The translations under genes and the position numbers were made by a program. Below are positions 7,965 through 15,788 of a DNA stretch of 27,714 nt, piece by piece. Numbering within the stretch: position 1 is the stretch's first letter; every line of letters starts with the position of its first letter. The notes beneath the pieces are model-generated. The model was given only the letters and a program-made list of their open reading frames with translations. It did not search any database and was not told the origin of the DNA. The stretch is from CAZVAO01 sp964625175 (lineage in GTDB: Bacteria > Bacillota > UBA994 > PWPR01). The stretch spans positions 1 to 27,714 of the forward strand of contig CAZVAO010000015.1 in NCBI GenBank assembly GCA_964625175.1, in the 5' to 3' direction.

Positions 7965-8590
7965 CTAATTCCCCCATTGGTAAACTAAGTGATCTTCATC
8001 ATCACTTGACGGATATTGCGCGTCTGAAATAGGGGTAATAGTATACATCCAAGATGTAGTATCAGTATGTGCTGGATAATTATCAAAATGGTACATGCTC
8101 AATGTATGACCTATCTCATGAGCAACTACCTTCACATTCCTGCCCCACGTATTACACCCCGCTTGAGTCATGCGATACTTATCCAACCTAATCCTACTTT
8201 GTTCAAAATTATCTCCACTTATGCCTCAGCAGCTGTTACTTGATCAACTTGTCCTAGCCAATTATAGACCCAATAATCAGTAGCTCCAAGCACTCCAATT
8301 GGAAGGTTTTGGGATCCTACATACACCTTTATATCTGCGTTTGATTGTATTTGTTCATTAAGTCCCACATTAGATGATAGATTATCCCAGTTAGCCATAG
8401 CATGTTCTAAATGGCTTTCTAAGCCATATGTGTCCACAGACGAATCATACCAATATGTAAGACTATCTGCTCCTTGATCAAATTCCCCTCTTAGTATGTG
8501 AGCTGCATTAAAATCTGCAAAAGCGAGTTGAATTCCTAATGATGTCAGCATGGCTAAGGCTAACACAGACATTAACATTTTTCTTTTCAT
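7965..8590 (-). pseudogene. Secreted zinc metalloprotease (metzincin/matrixin-like), interrupted by one frameshift
   Basis: The first 123 codons (8590-8219) encode a signal peptide (MKRKMLMSVLALAMLTSLGI) and a protease N-domain, then hit TAA at 8219-8221. One base out of frame, the sequence continues without a stop through ISGDNFEQSRIRLDKYRM to the zinc site HEIGHTLSMYH (HExxHxxxxxH) and a Met-turn-like SWMYT, ending at 7965. Restoring one base near 8219-8225 gives a protein of about 208 residues with matrixin-like order. Full-length homology across the join and preserved catalytic residues indicate a recent lesion, an assembly error next to an AT-rich region, or recoding. I see no typical slippery heptamer. 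The ATG start follows AAAAGGAGAG. Confidence 0.8.
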
Positions 8591-8742
8591 AAAATTCTCT
8601 CCTTTTCTCTATATTCGTTGAAATTTTATAACAATTAGCGTAAAACCAGCAGTTTCATAACTATATAATTACCTACCACCTTTCCTCATAGTATATATTA
8701 CCATATGTTGATATATATTGCCATATCAGGTAGTGTTAAGTA

Positions 8743-9409
8743 AAGTGCGCAAAAACCATCAAGCCCCAAATAGATTAATCAGCAGCGCAGCGTTCTTCAA
8801 CGATGAGTTGGATAATTTCAGCATGAACATAGCACCTACCACTGGACCAGTCTTCACTATACTCAATCAGGTAGGTAGTGACAAGGCGAATATAGCTATC
8901 CATCGAGGGAAAGATCCCGACCACTCTAGTGCGTCGGCGGATCTCACGATTCAATCGCTCGATCATATTGGTTGAAGAGATTTTGCGAGGGTCTATTTTA
9001 GAAAATCCATAGAACTGCAAAGAATCTTCTAAACCACTTTCAAGTGTTTGAATTGCTTCGGGGAATTGATCTTCAAATTCGTCCATCAGGTACTTGGCAT
9101 ATTGATGGGCACTTTTCAGATCAGGCTGTAGTCAGATTTGCTTTAACCTTGCCGCAAAAAATTTCTTTTGTTTAGCAGGTATATGTGCCAATTTTTGATG
9201 AGAACTCTGCTTCCATCAATTGATTACATAACCAATTAAGCATTTCTAGCATAGGATCATCTTCGGTAATAAATTTTAGTAGCATTTTCCCAAAAGGTAA
9301 GGTAAAATTTTGGTGAGCCATCGGTTATTGGTCTCCTTAATTCGGTTTTGTTTGCACTTACCTATTTCGGAGCCCCGATGGCTTTTCCTCTTTTAACTTT
9401 TGCGCACTT
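8743..9409. mobile_element. Internally deleted IS256-family insertion sequence
   Basis: A 12-bp core of terminal inverted repeats is visible: AAGTGCGCAAAA at 8743-8754 and its reverse complement at 9398-9409. The true ends lie a few bases further out (about 8733 and 9424). The element is only about 0.7 kb, roughly half the usual IS256-family length, because the middle of the transposase gene is missing. No convincing 8-9 bp target duplication could be assigned in the AT-rich flanks. Confidence 0.75.
8775..9321 (-). pseudogene. IS256-family (mutator type) transposase remnant
   Basis: The N-terminal codons from ATG 9321 read MAHQNFTLPFGKMLLKF and continue to KIGTYTC before a stop. The frame then shifts, and AKQKKFFAARLKQI, a TGA stop and LQPDLKSAHQYAKYLMDEFE follow. 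The C-terminal about 100 residues are intact and diagnostic (NMIERLNREIRRRTRVVGIF, SMDSYIRLVTTYL). Family members have about 400 residues, so roughly half the gene, including much of the catalytic core, has been deleted. The TGA falls at a position that is normally Trp. The element cannot transpose by itself. Confidence 0.85.
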
Positions 9410-9424
9410 AATTATACTTGACCT

Positions 9425-9910
9425 TACCATATATTATATAATATTTATAGTTTATGTATAATTTATTATACACTAACATACCTATAGAGTATATTCGACA
9501 CCATGATTGAGAGATTTAAATATCCTACAAGGGATTTTAAGTACCTGAGTCACCCTAACATGAATTTAACGAGGAACTCCTACGCATTGAATCTTGATGC
9601 AATTAAGTATATATATTTCAGTGACAGATTCTCGATTATTGTAACTACCCCCGTTACTGTCTCTAATACTAACTTGGCATCTACAAAGAGTTCCTAAATT
9701 GCATGATCAATATAGATATAAATATCAATCGAAAATACGCTTACTTCTGGTATAAGATTAACTCGAATATCTGATTACGACTAACCTCATGAATACATGG
9801 TATTAACCAAGATACCCTTAGTTCTCTTTCATATTTTTGACAGAGTTGCTGTAAAACCCACTATGTAACCTTTACAATGAGCCTTATCGAATGTTGGAAT
9901 CTGATCATTA
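9425..9910. other. AT-rich gap between the IS remnant and the cyclophilin gene
   Basis: There is no convincing gene. A 64-codon open frame at 9503-9697 (+) lacks a ribosome binding site and resembles nothing known. The sequence is AT-rich with many TATA/ATAT runs and looks like decayed DNA inside the inserted island. Confidence 0.5.
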
Positions 9911-9981
9911 AAAATATAATTAGGCTAAAAACTGGACAAGCCCTCAATAGTTTAGGTAATATAAAGTCTGGATACTAAATT
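9911..9981 (+). repeat. 71-bp direct repeat, copy B (orphan dehydrogenase 3' end)
   Basis: A degenerate copy of 7244-7314 (64/71 identical) including the dehydrogenase stop codon. It abuts the ribosome binding site of the cyclophilin lipoprotein gene. It reads as the original downstream junction of the dehydrogenase gene, left behind when the intervening island arrived. Confidence 0.9.
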
Positions 9982-9999
9982 AAGGTGGAAAGTGAAAAT

Positions 10000-11190
10000 A
10001 TGAAAAAATTACTTAGTGTATTAGTGATTCTCCTGCTGGTGGCCGTTCTTTCAGCCTGTCAAGCAACTACGGATGAGCCAGAAACCGCTAATCCCGTTGC
10101 CACGATTACAATGGCCAATGGCGAGATCATGAAACTAGAATTGTTCCCTGAGATGGCCCCTGAAACAGTCAATAACTTTATTGATCTCGCAAACAGCGAG
10201 TACTATGATGGCCTTACGCTTCATCGCACCCTAAAGGATGCATTAATTCAGGGCGGCTGTCCTGATGGCACAGGTGTAGGTGGCCCCGGTTATACAATAG
10301 TAGGTGAGTTTGCAGATAACAACTTCACAGCCAACACCCTCACTCACGGTGTTGGAACAATTACAATGGCGCGCACTCAATCGCCCAACTCTGCCGGATC
10401 CCAATTTATCATTTTGGATAATGACTATTCTCAGCTTGATGGTATGTATGCCGCTTTCGGTCAGGTTATTGAAGGGCTCGATGTATTGCAGAGTTTAACA
10501 GAAACAGCAACGACGGATGCAACCGACTACTATGGTAATCCCGCAGGTATTCCTGTAGAACCACCTGTGATTGCTTCGATTCGCGTCGATACTAAAGGGA
10601 TTACTTATAATCCGCCTAATAAAATTATTTTCGTTGATGATGCACCAGCTTCCGATCAACCCTTACCCGAAGTGACCCTTGAAATGACAGATGGTAGCAA
10701 AATCGTCTTAGAGCTCTACCCCCAAATAGCACCCAATACTGTTAATAACTTTATCAGTTTAATTAAGAGTGGCTTCTATGATGGTTTAACTTTCCACCGC
10801 ATTATCCCAGGTTTCATGATTCAAGCGGGTTGCCCTTTAGGCGATGGTACAGGTGGACCTGGTTATGCGATTAAAGGTGAATTCCTAGATAACGGGTATT
10901 TTGCTAACATGCTGAAGCACACGCCTGGCGTATTATCTATGGCTAGAGCCAATACCGGTTACGATACGGCTGGCTCACAATTCTTTATCATGGACGAGAA
11001 CTACCCATCGCTTGACGGTCAATATGCCGCTTTCGGCAAAGTGATTGAAGGCATGGATACGGTCAAGGCAATCGTTGCTATTCCGCTTTCTGATCCTGCC
11101 GCCGGAGCACCCATTGAAGCACCCGTTATTAAGAAAATGACCGTTGATACAAAGGGTATTGATTATCCAAAACCCGAAATAATCGAATAG
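10000..11190 (+). CDS. Lipoprotein with two tandem cyclophilin-type peptidyl-prolyl isomerase domains
   Basis: An extracytoplasmic cyclophilin lipoprotein of 396 residues. A signal peptide with lipobox LSAC (Cys at about residue 20) anchors it to the outer face of the membrane, where it should help fold exported proteins. Two cyclophilin domains follow (about residues 35-200 and 215-390). Domain 2 has the full catalytic signature FHRIIPGFMIQ and AGSQFFIMDE. Domain 1 reads LHRTLKDALIQ and AGSQFIILDN, keeping the Arg and Gln but losing the Phe/Met of the hydrophobic pocket, so it may bind rather than isomerise prolines. The ATG at 10000 is chosen over GTG 9985 because AAGGTGG overlaps that GTG. 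It is followed 16 nt later by a single-domain cyclophilin gene. Confidence 0.93.
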   Translation: MKKLLSVLVILLLVAVLSACQATTDEPETANPVATITMANGEIMKLELFPEMAPETVNNFIDLANSEYYDGLTLHRTLKDALIQGGCPDGTGVGGPGYTIVGEFADNNFTANTLTHGVGTITMARTQSPNSAGSQFIILDNDYSQLDGMYAAFGQVIEGLDVLQSLTETATTDATDYYGNPAGIPVEPPVIASIRVDTKGITYNPPNKIIFVDDAPASDQPLPEVTLEMTDGSKIVLELYPQIAPNTVNNFISLIKSGFYDGLTFHRIIPGFMIQAGCPLGDGTGGPGYAIKGEFLDNGYFANMLKHTPGVLSMARANTGYDTAGSQFFIMDENYPSLDGQYAAFGKVIEGMDTVKAIVAIPLSDPAAGAPIEAPVIKKMTVDTKGIDYPKPEIIE

Positions 11191-11206
11191 TATAAGGAGA
11201 CCTAAT

Positions 11207-11731
11207 ATGTCTAATCCAATTATCACATTCACCATGGCTGATGGCTCAGTAATCAAAGCCGAGCTTTACCCAAAAATCGCCCCTGAATCGGTTAATAACT
11301 TTATCTCATTGATTGAGAAAGGCTACTATGACGGGCTCACTTTTCATCGCATCATTCCTGGTTTTATGATCCAGGGTGGTTGCCCGCTAGGAACAGGAAC
11401 AGGTGGCCCTGGTTATACGATTCCAGGAGAATTTACCACTAATGGTTTCAAGAATGATCTCAAGCATGAGCCAGGTGTGTTATCAATGGCACGCACCAAT
11501 GCACCGAACTCAGCGGGTTCCCAGTTTTTCATCATGCATGAGCGCTCTCCTCATCTTGATGGTCAGTATGCGGCTTTTGGCAAAGTGACTGAAGGCATGG
11601 ATGTCGTCAACATGATTGCTGCAACGCCCTTGCTTAACCCACGGATGGGCTCGCCAATTGATGCCCCCATTATCAAAGAGGTGACCGTTGAGACGTTTGG
11701 TGTGGATTATCCCGAGCCGAAGAAAAGTTAA
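11207..11731 (+). CDS. Cytosolic cyclophilin-type peptidyl-prolyl cis-trans isomerase
   Basis: A single-domain cyclophilin of 174 residues without a signal peptide, hence cytoplasmic. It shows intact FHRIIPGFMIQGG and AGSQFFIMHE with the LDGQYAAFGKV block, the PpiB-type signature. It is much closer to domain 2 of the upstream lipoprotein than to domain 1, even in the C-terminal VDTKGIDYP/VETFGVDYP stretch, so the pair arose by local duplication with loss or gain of the lipoprotein leader. AAGGAGA precedes the ATG. The genes form a two-gene operon ending at the terminator at 11753. Confidence 0.95.
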   Translation: MSNPIITFTMADGSVIKAELYPKIAPESVNNFISLIEKGYYDGLTFHRIIPGFMIQGGCPLGTGTGGPGYTIPGEFTTNGFKNDLKHEPGVLSMARTNAPNSAGSQFFIMHERSPHLDGQYAAFGKVTEGMDVVNMIAATPLLNPRMGSPIDAPIIKEVTVETFGVDYPEPKKS

Positions 11732-11752
11732 TATTTGATTGAAAAAATAAAA

Positions 11753-11795
11753 AAACAGAGCCTAATAATTTTAGTAGGCTCTGTTTCGTTTTATT
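11753..11795 (+). terminator. Intrinsic terminator of the cyclophilin operon
   Basis: AAACAGAGCCTA (11753-11764) pairs with TAGGCTCTGTTT (11775-11786), a perfect 12-bp stem, followed by a T-rich tract. Confidence 0.85.
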
Positions 11796-11889
11796 AGTCC
11801 AGCAAAAAATGAATCAAGAACCGTTCAGCATCACTCGAACGACTCGGCAAACCCGTTACGCTAGTGTGAGACACGTCATCTCCAGAGAA

Positions 11890-13794
11890 TTAATCACACA
11901 GCTTATCTCGTCCCATTCTTTTTGCATGATAGAGTTTCTTATCTGCCGCATTAATCATTTGCGAGCTGTACTTAAATGATTTTTGATATTGTTGAACACC
12001 TGCACTGATCGTTAAATGACCATATTGACTTTGACTATGCCTGATCCTGAGCTTGCGAACATTGCTGAGAATTCTCTGTCCAACGTGTTTGGCAATCGTA
12101 ATATCAACTCCAGGCATGATGATCACAAACTCTTCTCCACCATAGCGATACACACGGTCTTGTTGACGCACCGAGAGCTTCAATGTGTTGGCGACTTCCT
12201 TTAAAACTTCATCACCTTTGATATGACCGTATTTGTCATTGTACAATTTGAAATAGTCAATATCCAAAAGCAAAATTGAAAAAATCTGTTCGGATCTCCG
12301 TGCCTGTAAAAAGACTTTTTCCATATCTAAATTGAATATTCGCCGGTTATACACCTCTGTTAATCCATCGATTGAACTCATATGTGTCAGACGCTTATTG
12401 GCTTTCGCTAAATCCGCCGTCCGATCATTGACAATCCCTTCTAAATTCCTGCGACTATCCCGAATCCGAATAGACATATCAACAAATCGCTTAGCAAGCA
12501 CACCGATTTCATTACTTAAATAAGTGGGTAGTTTAACTATATTCTCTGCCACTTGATCATAATCACCTTGACTGACTGCTTCTGTGGCTTTCCTCATAAG
12601 ACCAAGCGGCTTCGCAACCTGATTGCGCAGTACCGCGGATACAATCGACATTGTTGTGAATAACGCGGTTCCGGCTCCAATCCCCACCCACATGGCGGTC
12701 TTGCTTGCATTTTTTCTCACCAGTTCTTTCGGCAACACCTTAATATAGATCCAATCTGGCCCCTGTATTTTCCCAACAATTAGGAAACAGTCATCTTGGG
12801 AATCTTCGATTACTCCAATATCTTGAAAATCCAGACCCAGTTGCTCCTCAATTAAATGATAAGCGCGTGTAACCATCGGGTTGTTGGCACGTTCTAGGGA
12901 TAATTGTCCAATATGCTTTTGGTCCTCATCAAACCCGTCTGGGTGAGCGATTAGGAACCCTTCCTTTTTTAAGACAAAACAATAGGTATCTGAACTGCTT
13001 TCATCAATCAATGATTTCAAGAGCGCATTAAGGTAGAGATCATGGCTCGGATTGATTAGGTGCTGTCCCATGCTATCCACAGGTTTTTGATACGTTACAG
13101 CCCATTCGCCCACTGTTTCATCAAAATACAAACCCGTCCAATTCGGTTGGCGCTCTGGGTTTTCAGCCTGTACCATCGATCGTATAACGCCCAATTCGTT
13201 CATCCGGAGATCTGCTTGGGCCTTTAAACCCCAAGGCTCATGGGGGCAAAACATAATAATTGCATTTTCAGGAAAAGACACCGCGGTAGCTGCTAAACTC
13301 TTACCCCAGGCTGGTCCCAATTTGACCAGCACTTTAAAAGCAATCATCAGACGTCGCTGCAGGTCATCCGTTAACACTTGATTATTGCCAACCATGCAGG
13401 AGATGCCATGAACATAACAGCCATCTCCCATATATTTACCACTAAAATACTCAGGCTTCATGCGTACTGCACCTTCAGAATCCTTGAAAAAGTACACCTC
13501 AAAATCTTTGTCGTTTGGGCGATAATCCGAATGGTAAATATGTAGATATTCTTCAGTGAAAATCTCTATGTTATCGGTCACTGTTTTAAAAATCTTATTA
13601 TTGACTGTTATCTGATTCTTTACCGCCTTCTTCGCATCGCAAATCAGCTGCTCTTTACTTTTCCTTGAAAAGTTCAAATAAGCCCCAAGTGAGGCAAGCC
13701 CAGCAAAAATGACGGCGAGCTTAGCAATACTGTGCAGCACACCGCCCACTAAGGACGTGGGTTTTTTCAAAGATGGTTTGGTCCACTTGCGCAT
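11890..13794 (-). CDS. Membrane sensor diguanylate cyclase (dCache-like, HAMP, GGDEF)
   Basis: Makes cyclic di-GMP from two GTP in response to an extracellular signal. Order in the 634 residues: transmembrane segment at about 16-41, large extracytoplasmic sensor at about 44-365 with dCache-like phrases (WTGLYFDETVGEWAVTY, LIAHPDGFD), second transmembrane segment at 367-389, HAMP linker, short coiled coil with NDRTADLAKANKRL, then the GGDEF domain. The active site is GGEEF (552-556), a functional variant. The product-inhibition site RQQD stands five residues before it, so feedback control is expected. The start follows AAAGGGGA. The gene is monocistronic. The ligand is unknown. Confidence 0.93.
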   Translation of the reverse strand: MRKWTKPSLKKPTSLVGGVLHSIAKLAVIFAGLASLGAYLNFSRKSKEQLICDAKKAVKNQITVNNKIFKTVTDNIEIFTEEYLHIYHSDYRPNDKDFEVYFFKDSEGAVRMKPEYFSGKYMGDGCYVHGISCMVGNNQVLTDDLQRRLMIAFKVLVKLGPAWGKSLAATAVSFPENAIIMFCPHEPWGLKAQADLRMNELGVIRSMVQAENPERQPNWTGLYFDETVGEWAVTYQKPVDSMGQHLINPSHDLYLNALLKSLIDESSSDTYCFVLKKEGFLIAHPDGFDEDQKHIGQLSLERANNPMVTRAYHLIEEQLGLDFQDIGVIEDSQDDCFLIVGKIQGPDWIYIKVLPKELVRKNASKTAMWVGIGAGTALFTTMSIVSAVLRNQVAKPLGLMRKATEAVSQGDYDQVAENIVKLPTYLSNEIGVLAKRFVDMSIRIRDSRRNLEGIVNDRTADLAKANKRLTHMSSIDGLTEVYNRRIFNLDMEKVFLQARRSEQIFSILLLDIDYFKLYNDKYGHIKGDEVLKEVANTLKLSVRQQDRVYRYGGEEFVIIMPGVDITIAKHVGQRILSNVRKLRIRHSQSQYGHLTISAGVQQYQKSFKYSSQMINAADKKLYHAKRMGRDKLCD

Positions 13795-13996
13795 AGCAAT
13801 TCCCCTTTAGTAATTCACATTCCTATCCTATTATAGCAAAAACCCGAATATTTTATATCAAGAAATGACTAATCCTGCTATTATTTAATTCGCTCATCAA
13901 TCTGTAGGTAGTCACACGTCTCATAGAACAGTCACTAAGAAAAGATCAATGTCGAGTACCTTACTTAAATTTTAGGGGTTTTCGCCATCAATAACA

Positions 13997-14023
13997 AATA
14001 ATGCACCCAGAGGATGCATTATT
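13997..14023 (-). terminator. Probable terminator of the M24 gene
   Basis: AATAATGCA (13997-14005) pairs with TGCATTATT (14015-14023). It is located 20 nt beyond the M24 stop codon, with a T-rich stretch following on the minus strand. Confidence 0.55.
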
Positions 14024-14042
14024 CATTCACTTGATTATCCTG

Positions 14043-15233
14043 TTATTTAACTGGCAAAATCATTTCATCAACGTTTAACTTCCACTTTGTAATGATTTCA
14101 GGCTCGGAACCAACGATCACTGTGTTGTCATGACGGAAGCCCCCGAGTCCATAGATATAGATCCCTGGCTCTGCCGACCACACCTCACCTGCACGCAGTG
14201 GATTCATATTGAAAGCAGTGTCATGTGGGAATTCATGACCAGCAATCCCGAGTCCATGACCTGTGCGATGGCGAATGTATTGCGCTAAATCATACTTCTC
14301 ATAAACAGCCTGCGCTGCCGCATCAATATTGGCGGTGATATTTCCTGTGAACATTTGCGATGAAGCGGCCATACACGCTTCGCCTGCTGCCTTAAGGGCA
14401 TGATATTGCACATCTGTTGGTTCCCCTAATACATAGGAACGTTCGTTCTCTACGACGTACCCATCGATACGGGGATTGAGAATATTGACAATGGAATCCC
14501 CAACTGCAAACCGGGTATCACTATTGGAATCGCCGTGAGGTGCCGCAGAAGGAGGTCCAGAAAGCGTCAGCGTTCCTAAGCCAACCAATGAACCTGGGTA
14601 TAGTTCTGCCCCTTTGCGGATTACTTCGGCCACAATTAAAGCATCAACCGCTTTGACAATTTTCCCAGGACACACTAAATCACAGAACACCTCTTGGGCA
14701 TAATCAGATAACACAGCACCGCGCCTGAGTATTTCCAATTCTTCTGCACACTTCACCATCCTCATGCTCTTAACAAAGGGTGTTTCAGTTGAATAGTCAA
14801 GCTTTGGCAAATAGTGCCGCACTGTGTTAATCGGTCCATGGTTCACATCGGTAGCAATGATCCCTTTGTAAATACCGCGTCGCTCTAATTGATGCGCTAA
14901 TAATTGAGTCCAGTTTAAATACAAATAGGTTCGATTCGTCGAAGAGGGATGCTCATTCCAAAAATAAACCTCTTTGACCGCTAATGAACCGCGCTCGTGA
15001 CTCATGCGCACATGACTCGTTGAGAGTTCATTTAGGATTAAGAAGGGTTCAGCATGCCTAGGGATTACTAGAGCAACCGGTCGCTCCCAGGTTCTAACAT
15101 CCAACATAAAGCCACTAAAATAGAATAGGTTATCTGCATTGAGGATAATGAATGCTTCATAGCCTTCCGTATCCATCCGCTCCCGTAACTTTTCATGCCT
15201 TGCTAGGTAGACTTCTTTAGGTAGAAATTTCAT
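14043..15233 (-). CDS. M24-fold (pita-bread) hydrolase, creatinase/Xaa-Pro peptidase-like, altered metal site
   Basis: A 396-residue protein with a creatinase-type N-domain (about 1-155) and a C-terminal M24 domain. The His in RTGHGLGI (His326) and the Glu in SAEPGIYIYG (Glu355) are kept. In metal-dependent aminopeptidase P or prolidase, the first two ligands are Asp residues. Here the region reads DSIVNILNPRIDGYVVENERSY, with no Asp at the first site and Glu262 at the second, and the last ligand Glu is replaced by Asp369 in FRHDNTV. The ENER pattern resembles the LERT of metal-independent creatinase. A non-peptidase C-N hydrolase, or a lyase as in DddP-type members, is therefore as likely as dipeptidase activity. 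The start follows AAAAAGGAG. Confidence 0.75.
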   Translation of the reverse strand: MKFLPKEVYLARHEKLRERMDTEGYEAFIILNADNLFYFSGFMLDVRTWERPVALVIPRHAEPFLILNELSTSHVRMSHERGSLAVKEVYFWNEHPSSTNRTYLYLNWTQLLAHQLERRGIYKGIIATDVNHGPINTVRHYLPKLDYSTETPFVKSMRMVKCAEELEILRRGAVLSDYAQEVFCDLVCPGKIVKAVDALIVAEVIRKGAELYPGSLVGLGTLTLSGPPSAAPHGDSNSDTRFAVGDSIVNILNPRIDGYVVENERSYVLGEPTDVQYHALKAAGEACMAASSQMFTGNITANIDAAAQAVYEKYDLAQYIRHRTGHGLGIAGHEFPHDTAFNMNPLRAGEVWSAEPGIYIYGLGGFRHDNTVIVGSEPEIITKWKLNVDEMILPVK

Positions 15234-15255
15234 CTTATCACTCCTTTTTGGGGTT

Positions 15256-15276
15256 GTTAGGCGTTAGGCGTTAGGC
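15256..15276 (+). repeat. Three tandem GTTAGGC heptamers
   Basis: Exact 7-bp units at 15256, 15263 and 15270. The same heptamer, alternating with GTTAGCC, forms a longer array on the other side of the helicase gene. Confidence 0.9.
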
Positions 15277-15331
15277 TGAGTTTAATGCTCTGCCAAACGA
15301 TAGCCCAGCAGTTGCCAAGCAATGGTCAAGC

Positions 15332-15431
15332 NNNNNNNNNNNNNNNNNNNNNNNNNNNNNNNNNNNNNNNNNNNNNNNNNNNNNNNNNNNNNNNNNNNNN
15401 NNNNNNNNNNNNNNNNNNNNNNNNNNNNNNN
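15332..15431. other. Assembly gap (100 N)
   Basis: Exactly 100 N, the conventional length for a gap of unknown size. Confidence 0.98.
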
Positions 15432-15788
15432 CAAACGGAGGCGCTTTGCTCCGGATTATTGGTTACTTATTCTCTCCCATTCTCCATTTACCTTTCTCTC
15501 TTTCGCCCTTTAGCCTTTCAGCTTTTAGATTCGAGTGGGTCTGTGGTCAGGAATCGGGGATCTGGGATCGGGGTAGTATAAATGCAGGCTGGAGATTTGG
15601 AAAACCGCTGGTTTAAGATATATTTAAACCACAAAAAACACAAAGGGCATGTAGTGACTAGAGCTGGTTTCTAGTAGATTCCCGCGTCGCAGAAGCGCTC
15701 CTCGGAATGATTCGATGATGGTAGACAATGGAATCAAATCTGTAAAGGATGTTTTGGTTGGTCCATCACCTATCCCCTATCCCCTATC

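Larger units (their letters stand above)
15234..15788. other. Repeat-rich intergenic region with an assembly gap
   Basis: Starts with three tandem GTTAGGC heptamers (15256-15276), then a stretch with GTTGCCAAGC-type words, 100 N (15332-15431), and low-complexity sequence including CTATCCC repeats (about 15770-15788) just past the helicase stop. No gene is supported; apparent open frames run through the N block. Confidence 0.7.

Noticed and set aside
8775..9321. TGA inside the IS256 transposase as another selenocysteine codon
   Set aside because: It replaces a tryptophan-type position, and the gene also has a large deletion and a frame change, so it is ordinary decay.
8731..9430. Target-site duplication for the IS256 remnant
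   Set aside because: The flanks share only short CCATAT words in AT-rich sequence, which is not enough to call a duplication.
9503..9697. 64-codon hypothetical gene
   Set aside because: It has no ribosome binding site, no recognisable domain, and lies in AT-rich decayed sequence.
15285..15581. Open frames across the first N run
   Set aside because: They exist only because N codons are not stops; the flanks show no protein similarity.
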